A stretch of 64,000 bases of DNA from VGBV01 sp963813725 (GCA_963813725.1 CAWFAI010000014.1:31810-95809), one strand, 5' to 3'. Positions 32,805 through 42,771 are shown, numbered from the stretch's first letter. The notes: generated from the sequence alone by a model not told the origin. Program-made: numbers and translations.

Positions 32805-33541
32805 CTCGGATCGATCGGCACCGGACCGGGCACGAGCACCTCGGGGTCATGCCCGGGGCGGACCTCGGCGCCGCTCTCGCGCAGAGACATGAGCCGGTCC
32901 GCCGACTTCTCCTGGGCCTCGGGGTCGTCGGCGAAGACGGGGAATCGCCTGTCGTCGAGCGTCGAGGCGTAGTGGATCGCGTCGCCGCCGATCACGAGGC
33001 TCTCGCCGACCCGGACCGACTGGTGGCCGGGCGTGTGGCCGGGGGTTGAGAGCAATTCGACCGAGCCGTCGCCGAGCAGGTCGTGGTCGCCCTCGACCAG
33101 CTCGACCCGGTCGCCGATGGCCTCGTAGTCCTTCGGCTGGAAGAAGTTCCGTGCGATCGCCTCGGGGTCCTGCCCGCCCTCCCATTCGCGACGCTGGATC
33201 ACGACCGGGACCGAGTCGGGCAGCAGCGCGAGACCGCCGGCGTGGTCGAAGTGCAGATGGGTCAACACGACCATGCTGAGCGTGGACAGGTCCAGCTGGT
33301 CGGCGACGCTCGCCTCCTGCTCGAGCTCGAACATGCCGAGCGCGTCGGGGGTCCGTAGTGGCTCGCGGCGTCGCTTCGCGGCTCCGGGATGCAGGCCGGT
33401 GTCGACGAGGATGCGCTCGGTCCCGGTCTCGATCAGGTAGACGGGAACGGGGTAGCGGGCCTTGACCTCGAGGTCATCGCCCCTGCGCCAGATGCCGGCG
33501 GGGGAGGTGAAGTACCCGGCGTTGAGCATCTCGACCTTCAT
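32801..33541 (-). CDS. MBL-fold hydrolase, N-acyl homoserine lactonase-like
   Basis: 246 aa, ATG at 33541. Metallo-beta-lactamase fold with the zinc motif THLHFDHAGG, then TPGHTPGHQSV and a final Asp/His pair (GGDAIHY; RPGHDPEVL). YLIETGTERILVDTGL and the insertion before HxHxDH match the AHL lactonase (AiiA-like) branch, but lactonase activity on quorum signals is inference. It sits with LtrA on the minus strand between efp and nusB, which are neighbours in related genomes. Confidence 0.88.
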   Translation of the reverse strand: MKVEMLNAGYFTSPAGIWRRGDDLEVKARYPVPVYLIETGTERILVDTGLHPGAAKRRREPLRTPDALGMFELEQEASVADQLDLSTLSMVVLTHLHFDHAGGLALLPDSVPVVIQRREWEGGQDPEAIARNFFQPKDYEAIGDRVELVEGDHDLLGDGSVELLSTPGHTPGHQSVRVGESLVIGGDAIHYASTLDDRRFPVFADDPEAQEKSADRLMSLRESGAEVRPGHDPEVLVPGPVPIDPS

Positions 33542-33549
33542 CCGAGCGC

Positions 33550-34725
33550 CTAGCCCGCGGCCTCGCGCCGCAGCCGGACCCGGCTTTCCCCGTACTGGCG
33601 CGTCTCGAAGCCGATCATCGCCCACAAGATCGTGGTCACGACGGCCAGGGCAAGCAGCGACGAGACCTCGGTCGCGAGCGGCACCGCCGCCAGCAAGGCG
33701 ACGCCGATCACCAGCCGCTGGCGGTTGATCGTCTTCACGTGGCGGTAGCGGAAGGCGACGTGCCCGAGCAGGTAGATGGCCGTGCCGCCGAGCAGGGCGA
33801 AGGCGGGAACCGTCTTCAGCGACTCGTCGACGTCGCCCAGCGTCTTCTTCATGCCCAGGGCGACGAGCACGATGCCAGCGACCATCGCGAAGTGCAGGTA
33901 GGAGTAGGAGTCCCGGGCCATCTCGTTCTGCTCGCGCCCCACCGCCGCCTGCTCCAGTCGCCGCCCGGCGACCAGGGCGACCACGTCGAAGTAGATCCAC
34001 CACAGGGCCGCCGCCAGCCCGATGCCGAAGAACGCCGCCGCGGCGATCCCGGCGTCGATCCTGACCTCCGCCCCGACGCCGACGGCGACGATCGACTCGC
34101 CGAGGGCGATCAGGATGATCAGCCCATGGCGCTCGGCGAAGTGGCGGGGCTCCAGCTGCCAGCCCTCAGAGCCGAACAGGTACGGCTCGCCCAGGTCGAT
34201 CACCAGGGCGAGCGACCAGACCGCGGCCCGGCCCCAGCCGTCGAGGAAGGAACCGGCGACCAGCAGGCCCACTCCGAGCGCGGTCCCCGCGCCGAGGCCG
34301 ATGACGGACTGGCGGAAGCGCGCGTCATCGCCCGCGGCCAGCGCCATCATCCCGATCTGGGCGAAGCGGACGGCGCCGTAGGCGAGGGCGAACTCGAGGG
34401 CGAGGTCCTCGAACGCGGCCGGGACGCAGATCGAGACCACCAGCAGCGCCACCATCGCCCCGAAGATCACCATCCGCACCGCCCCGTCCTCGGGGTCGAC
34501 GACGCTGGTGAGCCAGGCGTAGCCGACCCAGGCCCACCACAGCAGCGCCAGGATCAACAGCCCCTGGCCGATGCCCTCCCAGGTCGGGTTGTCGGCCATC
34601 AGGGCGGTGCACTGGGTCAGCGCCAGCACGAAGACGAGGTCGAAGAAAAGCTCCAAGGGGCTGACCCTCTCGCCCTCCCGCCTGGCGGGGCTGATGCGGC
34701 GGCTGCGGGTGGCTGTGGCTTCCAC
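33550..34725 (-). CDS. ltrA: Low temperature requirement protein A family membrane protein
   Basis: 391 aa from the GTG at 34725, with about 10-11 membrane helices. VSPLELFFDLVFVLALTQ is the LtrA family signature, and EPRHFAERHGLIILIALGES with WWIYFD is the second conserved block. Molecular function of LtrA is not established. A TTG start further upstream would run into nusB; the GTG is preferred. It ends 8 bp before the MBL start and is probably co-transcribed with it. Confidence 0.9.
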   Translation of the reverse strand: MEATATRSRRISPARREGERVSPLELFFDLVFVLALTQCTALMADNPTWEGIGQGLLILALLWWAWVGYAWLTSVVDPEDGAVRMVIFGAMVALLVVSICVPAAFEDLALEFALAYGAVRFAQIGMMALAAGDDARFRQSVIGLGAGTALGVGLLVAGSFLDGWGRAAVWSLALVIDLGEPYLFGSEGWQLEPRHFAERHGLIILIALGESIVAVGVGAEVRIDAGIAAAAFFGIGLAAALWWIYFDVVALVAGRRLEQAAVGREQNEMARDSYSYLHFAMVAGIVLVALGMKKTLGDVDESLKTVPAFALLGGTAIYLLGHVAFRYRHVKTINRQRLVIGVALLAAVPLATEVSSLLALAVVTTILWAMIGFETRQYGESRVRLRREAAG

Positions 34726-34784
34726 CCGCCGCAGCGTAGAAGGTGGGCTGGCCGGGCCTGGGGGCGCGTGCAACGATCTGGGCA

Positions 34785-35159
34785 ATGAGGCGATCAGACC
34801 AGCGCCGCGACGCCGTGTTCGCGCTCTACCAGCACGAGGTCACCGGCAGGCCGCTCTCCGAGCTGCTCGAGGGGGCCAAGCCGTTCACCCGCGAGTTGGC
34901 CGGGCGGACCGAGGCCAACACGGCCGAGCTGGACGAGCTGATCTCGCGCCACTCCAAGGGATGGGCCCTGGAGAGGATCGCGCCGCTGGAGCGCTCGATC
35001 ATGCGGGTCGCCCTGCAGGAGGCCCTCCACGACGACGAGGTCCCCGTGGAGGTGGCGATCGACGAGGCGGTCGAGCTGTCCAAGGAATACTGCGGCGCCG
35101 ACGCGCCGGGATTCGTGAACGGGATCCTGGGTGCGGCGGTGGGGGAGCCGGCCACCTGA
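34785..35159 (+). CDS. nusB: Transcription antitermination factor NusB
   Basis: 124 aa, all-helical RNA-binding protein of the NusB/NusE rRNA antitermination complex. MRRSDQRRDAVFALYQHEVT is the Arg-rich start; LERIAPLERSIMRVALQEAL and VPVEVAIDEAVELSKEY are the hallmark C-terminal motifs. The ATG at 34785 is chosen because the conserved R-rich helix starts there. In the usual gram-positive order it precedes xse, ispA and dxs, which is also the case here. Confidence 0.96.
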   Translation: MRRSDQRRDAVFALYQHEVTGRPLSELLEGAKPFTRELAGRTEANTAELDELISRHSKGWALERIAPLERSIMRVALQEALHDDEVPVEVAIDEAVELSKEYCGADAPGFVNGILGAAVGEPAT

Positions 35160-35935
35160 GCGGCAGCCTCGATGGAGTCGAGGCGGTCCTGATCGACCTC
35201 GACGGCGTGCTCTACGTCGAGGACGAGGCGGTGCCCGGTGCCGTAGATGCGGTCTCGCAGCTGCGGGACGGCGGGCTGGGCCTGCGCTTCGTCACCAACA
35301 CCACCTCACGCTCCAAGGGCCAGACGCTCGACCGGCTGGAGCGCCTGGGCTTCGGGGTCGCGCCCGAGGAGCTGGTGACGCCGGCCGCCCTGGCCCGGGC
35401 GCGCTGCGTCGAGGAGGGGCATGACCGTGTGTCGCTGGTCATGAACGAGGAGGTGAAGGCGGACTTCGAGGGCCTGACCGAAGCCGAGGAGGATGTCGAC
35501 GCGGTGATCATGGGCGATCTGGGGGAGGCCTTCGGCTTCGAGATCCTGAACCACGCCTTTCGCCAGGTGATGGACGGCGCCGAGCTGATCGCGCTGCAGA
35601 AGAACCGCTTCTGGATGACGCCCGACGGGCTGGCCCTGGACGCCGGTCCGTTCGTGGCGGCGATCGAGTACGCGACCGGGCGCGAGGCGCTTGTGGTGGG
35701 CAAGCCGGCCGAGTCCTTCTTCCGGCTCGTGCTCGAGGATCTCGGCGCCGAGGCGTCGGCGGCGGCGATGGTGGGCGACGACGTGGAAACCGACGTCGGC
35801 GGGGCGGTCGATGCGGGGCTCGCCGGGGTCCTGGTGCGGACGGGCAAATACCGCGAGGACTTCGTCGAGAAGTCGGGCGTCCGGCCGACCGCGATTGCAG
35901 ATTCGATCGCGGACGTGCCGGGGTTGCTGATCTAG
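35156..35935 (+). CDS. HAD-superfamily IIA hydrolase (NagD/LHPP-like)
   Basis: About 259 aa. DLDGVLYVEDEAVPGA carries the nucleophile motif DxDG, FVTNTTSRSKG is motif II (T/N), the cap follows, and GKPAESFFRL plus AAMVGDDVETDVGGAVDAGL are motifs III and IV. HAD-IIA enzymes dephosphorylate small phosphate esters. The start is unclear: no ATG/GTG lies near the conserved beginning, and CTG at 35156 overlapping the nusB TGA is the best candidate. Downstream sits ispA. Confidence 0.88.
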   Translation: MSGSLDGVEAVLIDLDGVLYVEDEAVPGAVDAVSQLRDGGLGLRFVTNTTSRSKGQTLDRLERLGFGVAPEELVTPAALARARCVEEGHDRVSLVMNEEVKADFEGLTEAEEDVDAVIMGDLGEAFGFEILNHAFRQVMDGAELIALQKNRFWMTPDGLALDAGPFVAAIEYATGREALVVGKPAESFFRLVLEDLGAEASAAAMVGDDVETDVGGAVDAGLAGVLVRTGKYREDFVEKSGVRPTAIADSIADVPGLLI

Positions 35936-35938
35936 CCT
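35933..35938 (+). promoter_or_regulatory. -10 element before the XseB-like gene
   Basis: TAGCCT, 7 nt before the ATG at 35946; its TAG is also the stop of the HAD gene. Confidence 0.45.
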
Positions 35939-35945
35939 GCGTGGC

Positions 35946-36155
35946 ATGGAAGGCACGTCCGACCTGGACCGGATCACCGAGCGGCTCGAGTCGCTGGCGC
36001 GCGAGCTCGACGACGGGCCCGAGGAGCAGCGCGCGGCCGAGCTGGTGCGCGAGGCCTCCGAGCTGGCCGCCGAGGCCGGCCAGGCGGTCGAGCGCGCGAT
36101 CCGCGGTCAGGACTCCGGCCCCGCCCCGGACGCGCCGGCCCCCGGCCCTTCGTGA
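35946..36155 (+). CDS. XseB-like small helical protein
   Basis: 69 aa, two amphipathic helices and a Pro/Ala tail: LDRITERLESLARELDDG and AAELVREASELAAEAGQAVE. This follows the exonuclease VII small-subunit pattern (RLE..., ELxxEAxQxVE) and has the position expected of xseB before ispA, but the central LEESLxLYEEG motif is lost and xseA is not adjacent. It may be a diverged XseB or an unrelated coiled coil. Its end overlaps the ispA start (GTGA). Confidence 0.5.
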   Translation: MEGTSDLDRITERLESLARELDDGPEEQRAAELVREASELAAEAGQAVERAIRGQDSGPAPDAPAPGPS

Positions 36156-37045
36156 GCGAGTATCCCGAGGACCTGCGCGAGCTGGTCGACGACTATCTCG
36201 GGAGGCTCCGCTTCTCCGCCGACCCGAGCACTTCCGGGCTCGAGGAGGCGATGCGCTACTCGCTGCTCGCCGGCGGCAAGCGCATCCGGCCCGTCCTGGC
36301 GCTCGCCACGGCGCGGTCGATCGGTCTCGACCCCGAGGGCGTGCTGCCGGCGGCCGCGGCGATCGAGCTGATCCACACCTACTCGTTGATCCACGACGAC
36401 CTGCCCGCGATGGACGACGACGAGCTGAGGCGCGGGATGCCGACCGCTCACGTCAAGTTCGGCGAGAACGTCGCGATCCTCGCCGGCGACGGCCTCTTCG
36501 CCGAGGCGATGCGCCTCTTTTGCGAGGAGCAGCAGGGCAAGCCCGATTGCGTCGTCGCCAGCCTCGGCGAGTTGGTCAAGGCGACGGGGGTCAGCGGCAT
36601 GGTCGGCGGGCAGTACGTGGACGTGACCACCTTCGACCAAAGGGAAGGAAGCGCCGCGAGCGCCGACGCCGGGGCGCTGCGCGAGATGCACAACCTGAAG
36701 ACTGGGCGATTGATCGCAGCCAGCGTCGGAGTCGTACTCCACTTGGGGGGAATCCCTGAAGCTGCGAGAATTCCGTACCGCACCTTTGCCGGTGAGCTCG
36801 GTGTTCTCTTCCAGATCGTCGACGACATCCTCGACGTGACGGGGAGCGATGAGGAGCTCGGCAAGCCCAGCGGTAGCGACGAAAGGCATGGCAAACTGAC
36901 CTACGTGAGCGCATTCGGCCTGGAGCGGGCGCGGGAGCTGGCCTCCGAATCACATTCCAAGGCCCGGGACGCGCTGGCCCAGGCGGAGACGCGGACCGAC
37001 GACCTGGCCAGGATCACCGACTTCATCCACACCCGACATACCTGA
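36152..37045 (+). CDS. ispA: Polyprenyl diphosphate synthase (FPP/GGPP synthase)
   Basis: 297 aa trans-prenyltransferase elongating DMAPP/GPP with IPP. First Asp-rich motif LIHDDLPAMDDDELRRG with the two-residue insertion typical of bacterial FPP synthases, second FQIVDDILDVTG, and GGKRIRPVLALA at the N-terminus. Product length cannot be fixed from sequence; FPP or GGPP are likely. GTG start at 36152. It is followed after 12 bp by dxs, so supply of IPP and its use are in one operon. Confidence 0.94.
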   Translation: MSEYPEDLRELVDDYLGRLRFSADPSTSGLEEAMRYSLLAGGKRIRPVLALATARSIGLDPEGVLPAAAAIELIHTYSLIHDDLPAMDDDELRRGMPTAHVKFGENVAILAGDGLFAEAMRLFCEEQQGKPDCVVASLGELVKATGVSGMVGGQYVDVTTFDQREGSAASADAGALREMHNLKTGRLIAASVGVVLHLGGIPEAARIPYRTFAGELGVLFQIVDDILDVTGSDEELGKPSGSDERHGKLTYVSAFGLERARELASESHSKARDALAQAETRTDDLARITDFIHTRHT

Positions 37046-37057
37046 ACCACATCCCTG

Positions 37058-39286
37058 ATGAGCGACGAAGACAAGAGCATCCAACGAGCCGAGAAGCTGC
37101 TGAACACAATCGCGGGGCCCGATGACCTGACCGACCTCGACGACGAGCAGCTCCAGGGCCTGGCCCAGGAGGTGCGGGAGCTGATCATCGACACGATCGG
37201 CGAGATCGGGGGCCACTTCGGCGCCAACCTCGGGACCTGCGAGCTCGCCGTGGCGCTGCACAGCATGCTCGAATCCCCCAGGGACAAGATCCTCTGGGAC
37301 GTCGGCCACCAGGCCTATCCCCACAAGGTCCTGACCGGCCGCCGCGACGACCTCGGCAGCATCCGTCAGTACGAGGGCCTGGCGCCGTTCTGCTCGGTGT
37401 TCGAGTCAGAGCACGACATCATGGGCGCCGGCCACGCTTCCACCTCGATCGGATACGCGGTGGGGCTGAAGGAGGCGATGCGCAAGGGCATCGGCACCGA
37501 CGGCAAGGTCGTCGCCGTGATCGGCGACGGGGCGCTCACCGGCGGCGTCGCCTACGAGGCGCTGCACCACGCCGGCGGGCTGCAGACGCCGATCGTGATC
37601 GTGCTCAACGACAACGGCATGTCGATCTCGCCGAACGTCGGCGCGATTTCCCGCTACTTCAACCGGATGCGGCTGAACCCGCGCTGGTATGACGCGCGCT
37701 CGAAGACCGAGGAGCGCCTCACCAACCTGCCGCTGGGCCTGGGCCAGCGGATCGAGCGCCTGGGGCCCGAGGTCAAGGCGGCGATCAAGGCCTACTGGGC
37801 GCCGGGCCTGTTCTTCGAGGAGCTCGACCTCGCCTACGTCGGCGTCATCGACGGTCACGACGTCGCTGCCCTGCGCGAGGCGCTCGAGGACGCGTTCGAG
37901 GCAAACCGCCCGGTCGTCGTCCACATCCACACCGTCAAGGGCAAGGGCTTCGAGCCCGCCGAGGAGGGTGGCCTGGAGGGGATGGAGAAGTGGCACGCCG
38001 CCAAGCCGGGCAGCATCGTCAACGGAAAGGCGGCGCCGAAGAAACCCGACAAGCCGGTGATCCCGGTGTCGGAGTCCGATTCCCCCGAGAAGATCGAGAA
38101 GCTCGAAAAGCCGCCGCCCCCCGCGCCCCCGCAGTACACGGCGGTCTTCGCCGACGCCCTGGTCGCCGAGGCCGAGCGGGACGAGCGCGTGATCGGGATC
38201 ACGGCGGCGATGGCCGGTGGCACGGGCCTCGACAAGCTGCAGAAGGCGCTGCCCGAGCAGTACTACGACGTCGGCATCGCCGAGCAGGACGCCGTCCTGT
38301 TCGCCTCGGGGTTGGCGATCCAGGGCGCCAAGCCCGTATGCGCGATCTACTCCACCTTCCTACAGCGCGCCTACGACCAGCTCGTCCACGACGTCTGCCT
38401 GCAGAAGCTGAACGTCGTCTTCGCGATGGACCGCGCCGGGCTGGTCGGCGACGACGGCCCGACCCACCACGGCGCCTTCGACATCTCATACTTCCGCGCG
38501 CTGCCGAACGTGGTCGTGATGGCCCCGCGCGACGAGGCGATGCTGGTGCACATGCTGCGGACGGCTCTCGCTCACGACGACGGGCCCATCGCGTTCCGCT
38601 ACCCGCGCGGCGCCGCCGAGGGCGCGCCGATGCCGGACGTTCCCAAGGAGATCGAGATCGGCAAGGGCGAGATGCTGCTGCCCGGAGACCGCGTCGCGCT
38701 GCTGGGCTACGGCTACGGGGTCCAGGTCGCGCTGCGCGCCGCCGAGATCCTCCGCGACCGGGGCCTGGAGCCGACGGTCGCGGACGCGCGCTTCGCGAAG
38801 CCGCTGGACGGCGAGCTGGCCGAGCAGCTGGCAGCCGACCACGAGCTGCTGGTGACGATCGAGGAGGGCGTGCTGCCGGGCGGCTTCGGCTCGGCCGTGC
38901 TCGAGCACCTCGAGGACGCCTTCGCCGAGCGCGACTCCGATCGCGCCCGCGTCATGCGCGTGGGCCTGCCCGACCGCTACGTCACGCACGGCAAGCCCGC
39001 GCTGCTGCGCGAGGAGGTCGGCTTCACCGGCGAGGCCGTCGCCGAGCGCGTGCTCAGCTCGCTGGGCTCGCGCGATCTTCAGCTAGCGAGCTGCCAGGCC
39101 GCAGTCCTCGGGAGCGAAGGGCGAAGCCCGCAGCGACTTATGCGGCGCGGCCGCCTGCAGCCGCGACCTGATGGCGAAGCCGAGTCGCGGCCAGCAACCT
39201 GGGCGCCAAGGCGATCGCGGCGATGTCGAACAGCACGTAGATGCTGGCGATTCCGCTCGGCGGGTTTCCGGCCGGCACGCCGGTGA
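37058..39286 (+). CDS. dxs: 1-deoxy-D-xylulose-5-phosphate synthase
   Basis: First step of the MEP isoprenoid pathway: pyruvate plus glyceraldehyde-3-phosphate to DXP with thiamine diphosphate. GDGALTGGVAYEALHHAG and VLNDNGMSIS form the ThDP motif, GLVGDDGPTHHGAFD and PRGAAEG lie in the second domain, and GFGSAVLEHLEDAF in the third. The open frame gives 742 aa, about 80-100 longer than usual, and the tail after LSSLGSRDLQLAS is low-complexity Arg-rich and antisense to the next gene. I think the true end is near 39090-39170 and a missing base hides the stop. Confidence 0.93.
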   Translation: MSDEDKSIQRAEKLLNTIAGPDDLTDLDDEQLQGLAQEVRELIIDTIGEIGGHFGANLGTCELAVALHSMLESPRDKILWDVGHQAYPHKVLTGRRDDLGSIRQYEGLAPFCSVFESEHDIMGAGHASTSIGYAVGLKEAMRKGIGTDGKVVAVIGDGALTGGVAYEALHHAGGLQTPIVIVLNDNGMSISPNVGAISRYFNRMRLNPRWYDARSKTEERLTNLPLGLGQRIERLGPEVKAAIKAYWAPGLFFEELDLAYVGVIDGHDVAALREALEDAFEANRPVVVHIHTVKGKGFEPAEEGGLEGMEKWHAAKPGSIVNGKAAPKKPDKPVIPVSESDSPEKIEKLEKPPPPAPPQYTAVFADALVAEAERDERVIGITAAMAGGTGLDKLQKALPEQYYDVGIAEQDAVLFASGLAIQGAKPVCAIYSTFLQRAYDQLVHDVCLQKLNVVFAMDRAGLVGDDGPTHHGAFDISYFRALPNVVVMAPRDEAMLVHMLRTALAHDDGPIAFRYPRGAAEGAPMPDVPKEIEIGKGEMLLPGDRVALLGYGYGVQVALRAAEILRDRGLEPTVADARFAKPLDGELAEQLAADHELLVTIEEGVLPGGFGSAVLEHLEDAFAERDSDRARVMRVGLPDRYVTHGKPALLREEVGFTGEAVAERVLSSLGSRDLQLASCQAAVLGSEGRSPQRLMRRGRLQPRPDGEAESRPATWAPRRSRRCRTARRCWRFRSAGFRPARR

Positions 39287-39851
39287 CCGGCATCTGCGCG
39301 GCCCAGCTCCAGGCGCCGACGGCGGTGCCGTAGATCTCGAGGAAGGCGACGATCAGGAAGACGCCGCCGTACAGCGTCGGGACACGGCCGCGCAGCAGGC
39401 AGTAGACGAGCAGGGCTCCAGCGAGGGCGCCGAGCAGGTCGGTGCGGCCGAGCGCGAGCAGGCCGACGGCTCCCCAGACGGCCACGAAGGCGATGACGCC
39501 CGCGATGAACTCGCGCCGGCGGCCGCGCTCGATCACCCAGCCGCTGATCGCGAGCCCGCCGAGATAGACCAGCCCGTGTCCTGGCGGGACGAAGGCGGGC
39601 AGGTTCCCGAGCCGGTACTCATAGATACCGAGCACGACCGAGCCCAGGATCTCGGCGCAGGTCGCGACCACCACCACCAGCGCGACCCGGGCGCGCTCGT
39701 CCGGCGACAGGCTCGCGCAGGCCCAGATCAAGACCGCCCAGGTCGCCGCTCCCAGCGCAACTTGGCCCCCGAGGGCGACGAAACGGTCGATGCCGAGGAA
39801 GAGCGCGATCACGCCGACGACGACGGCAGCGAACTGCGGACGGCTCGCCAT
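39138..39851 (-). CDS. Integral membrane protein, family not recognised
   Basis: 237 aa from the ATG at 39851, about eight helices. VVLGIYEYRLGNLPAFVPPG and GHGLVYLGGLAISGW, later PPSGIASIYVLFDIAAIALA, look conserved: polar loops with Tyr, Asn and His between helices. No transporter motif or enzyme signature recognised. It converges on dxs and overlaps its extended tail. Confidence 0.75.
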   Translation of the reverse strand: MASRPQFAAVVVGVIALFLGIDRFVALGGQVALGAATWAVLIWACASLSPDERARVALVVVVATCAEILGSVVLGIYEYRLGNLPAFVPPGHGLVYLGGLAISGWVIERGRRREFIAGVIAFVAVWGAVGLLALGRTDLLGALAGALLVYCLLRGRVPTLYGGVFLIVAFLEIYGTAVGAWSWAAQMPVTGVPAGNPPSGIASIYVLFDIAAIALAPRLLAATRLRHQVAAAGGRAA

Positions 39852-39900
39852 GCCCCTCGATTCGACGCCTGCCCCGGATCGGATCACGCGCGCGCCCGGG

Positions 39901-41179
39901 TCAGGCGGGGACCCGCCTGCGCGCCTCGCCGTGGCGGCGGCCGGTCGGAGCGGAGGCCGAGGGCTCGGTCAGCGGTGCCGAGCAGAGCATCTGGTAGACG
40001 GCGGTCTGCCCGGTCTCGAAGCCGTTGCGCGCGGCGCGCAGGTACAGGCGCCAGACCCGCATCCGCTCCTCGCCCGCGATGCGCGTCGCCTCCTCCAGGT
40101 TCTCGTCCAGGCGGGCGGCCCAGTGGCGCAGGGTCTCCGCGTAGTCGTTGTGCAGGTTCTCGACGTGCAGCGTCTCGAGCCCGGCGCGCTCCAGCGAGAG
40201 CAGCATGCGCGAGAGGTTCTGGACCTCGCCGTCGGGGAAGACGTAGCGCTCGCTGAAGTCGCCCCCGATGTGGAAGCCCTGGTCGGTGGACGGCACCCAG
40301 GCGATGCCGTGGTTCAACACCCGGCCACCCGGCCGCAGAACGCGCGCCACCTGACGACCGTACTCGTCGGCCTGCGAGCCGCCCACGTGCTCGACCATGC
40401 CGATGCTGGCGACCGCGTCGAAGTCGTCGTCGGCGAGGTCGCGGTAGTCACGGACCACGAACTCGCAGAGGTCGCCGACTCCCGCCTCGCGCGCCCTCTC
40501 GTTCGCCAGCTCGGCCTGGGGAGGGGAGAGGGTGATTCCCAGGACCGAGGCCCCGTACTCGCTCGCCGCGTGGATCCCCAGGCTTCCCCAGCCGCAGCCG
40601 ATGTCCAGCATGCGATCGCCCTCGCCAAGCTCGACCTTGCGGCAGATCAGGTCGAGCTTGGCGCGCTGCGCGTCCTCCAGCGTCTCGGCCCCCTCCTCGA
40701 ACAGGGCGCAGCTGTAGGTCATCGTCTCGTCGAGAAAGAGCTTGAAGAAGTCGTTGGAGACGTCGTAGTGGTGGCGGACCACCTCGGCGTCGCGCTCGCG
40801 CGTGTGGCGCGAGCGACTGGGCTGCAGCTCGGCAGCCGGCGGCTTCGGCGGGCGTCGCAGTCCCGCCGCGCGCACGGCTGCCGCCCCGATCCGCGCCTTG
40901 GCGGCCACCGAGAGCGGGGGTGTGCCAGCGCCCCAGCAGCGCGATGACGCCGTCCAGGTCGTCCACGTCGATCTCGCCCTTCACGTAGGCGCGGCCCAGC
41001 CCCAGCTCGCCCGGCGCGCGCAGCACGTGGCCCAGCGCCCGCGGCGATTTGAACGTCAGCGTCGGCCCCTGCCGGGTGGATTCCACGGCGTTTCCATCCC
41101 AGAAGCGCAGCGTGAAGGGGCGGTCGGGGAACGAGCCCTCGATCGCGCGGCAGAGCGGAGCGGAGGAGGAGTCGGCCAA
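39901..41179 (-). pseudogene. cfa: Cyclopropane-fatty-acyl-phospholipid synthase, one frameshift
   Basis: Adds a methylene from SAM across cis double bonds of membrane lipids. The N-terminal part (MADSSSAPLCRAIEGSFPDR, RAYVKGEIDVDDLDGVIALL) and the SAM domain (HHYDVSNDFFKLFLDETMTY, MLDIGCGWGSLGIHAA, ASIGMVEHVG, HIGGDFSERYVFPDGE) are in two frames that meet near 40915. One base restores ~425 aa. Could be a consensus error. Divergent from the MFS gene at 41241. Confidence 0.88.
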
Positions 41180-41240
41180 GCGGCCAGCCTACCGAGGTGC
41201 CTGCCTCGTCGCCCGCCGGCGCCGGTAGGGTGCGGCGGAA

Positions 41241-42692
41241 ATGGCCGAGAAGCAGGAGCTCGACCGCGGCACCTGGCTGGCGCTGATCGCGATGGCGATC
41301 GCGGTCTTCGTCGTCGCCAACGACTTCTCCGCGATCAACGTCGTCATCCCCTCGATCGAGCAGGATTTCGACACCACCGTCGACACCACCCAGTGGGTGG
41401 TGAACGCATACGCGCTCACCTTCGGCGTCCTGATCGTCACCGGCGGGCGCTTGGCCGACCTGTTCGGGCGCAGGCGCATCTTCTTCATCGGCGCCGCGAT
41501 CTTCGCCGTGATGTCGCTCGCCGGAGGCGTGGCGCAGAGCGAGGCCTGGCTGATCGCGGCCCGGGTGCTGATGGGGGTCGGCGGCGCGCTGATGTGGCCC
41601 GCGATCCTGGGGATGACCTTCGGCGCCCTCCCGGCCGAGAAGGCGGGGCTGGCCGGGGGCCTGATCCTGGGTGCGGCCGGCATCGGCAACGCCGCCGGGC
41701 CCCTGATCGGCGGCATTCTGGACGACATCGCCAGCTGGCGCTGGATCTTCTTCCTGAACCTGCCGGTGACTGCCTTCGCCGTCGCGGTGACCGCCAAGTT
41801 CATCCACCAGCCGACAGCCGAGTCCGAGGACGACAGGATCGACTACCTCGGCATCGTCACGATCAGCGTCGGGCTGGTGGCGCTGCTGCTCGCCTTCGAT
41901 CAGGTGCTCGCGTGGGGCGGATGGGGCGACCCGCGGATCGTCGGCCTGCTCGGGCTCTTCGTCGTCGGCATCGCCGCCTTCGCCTTCGTCGAGCGCGCCG
42001 CGGGCCGGCACGCCCTGGTGCCCGGGGACATGATGCGCGACCGCAACTTCAGCTACTCGTGCGCGGGCGTCCTCTTCATCTCCGCGGTCTTCTTCGCGAT
42101 GATGCTCTATCTGCCGCAGTACATGCTGAAGGTGCTCGATTTCTCGCCGATCCAGACCGGCGCCGGCATGCTGCCGATGATGGGCGTGTTCGCGGCCGTC
42201 TCATTCATCGCCGGTCCCCTGTATGACCGCCTGGGCCCGAAGCTGCTGACGTCGTTCGGGGCCGCCTGTCTGGCGGTCGGGCCGTTTCTGATCGCCCTCG
42301 TCGCGTCCGACGAGAGCTACGGCGCGATCGTCCCGGGGCTGGTCGTGACCGGCCTCGGGGTCGGGGTCTTCTACCCGACGATCACGACCTCCGGGGTCAC
42401 CTCGGTGGACGAGTCGCGCAGCAGCCTGGCCGGCGCGATCATCTACATGTTCCAGATCGCCGGGGGCTCGGTCGGCCTGGGCCTGACGACCACGGTCTTC
42501 CTCGAGGCCGGCGACGCCGCCTCGGGCACCGCCGCGTTCATCGACGGCATCGAGGCCGCCTTCAAGCTCGACGCCGGCCTCGCAGCGATCGGCTTCGTCA
42601 TCTGCCTGCTCCTGGTCGGCGGCCGCATGCACCTGCGCGTCCCCTTCCACCGCCGCTTCGCCGGCCACACCCCGCGCGGCCACGGCCCCTAA
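41241..42692 (+). CDS. MFS multidrug exporter, DHA2 (14-helix) family
   Basis: 483 aa. NVVIPSIEQDFDTT in helix 1, LADLFGRRRIFFIGA (motif A), GAAGIGNAAGPLIGG (motif C) and IASWRWIFFLNLPV are diagnostic of EmrB/QacA-type exporters driven by H+. Thirteen to fourteen helices. TAGGGT lies 9 nt before the ATG. Substrate unknown. No regulator of the TetR type is adjacent. Confidence 0.95.
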   Translation: MAEKQELDRGTWLALIAMAIAVFVVANDFSAINVVIPSIEQDFDTTVDTTQWVVNAYALTFGVLIVTGGRLADLFGRRRIFFIGAAIFAVMSLAGGVAQSEAWLIAARVLMGVGGALMWPAILGMTFGALPAEKAGLAGGLILGAAGIGNAAGPLIGGILDDIASWRWIFFLNLPVTAFAVAVTAKFIHQPTAESEDDRIDYLGIVTISVGLVALLLAFDQVLAWGGWGDPRIVGLLGLFVVGIAAFAFVERAAGRHALVPGDMMRDRNFSYSCAGVLFISAVFFAMMLYLPQYMLKVLDFSPIQTGAGMLPMMGVFAAVSFIAGPLYDRLGPKLLTSFGAACLAVGPFLIALVASDESYGAIVPGLVVTGLGVGVFYPTITTSGVTSVDESRSSLAGAIIYMFQIAGGSVGLGLTTTVFLEAGDAASGTAAFIDGIEAAFKLDAGLAAIGFVICLLLVGGRMHLRVPFHRRFAGHTPRGHGP

Positions 42693-42771
42693 CCCGGAGC
42701 CCTCGGCCTCAAGGCCCGGAGTTGGCGCCTTATGGGGCGTATACCGTGCATAACCCGCCAACCCCGCGGGC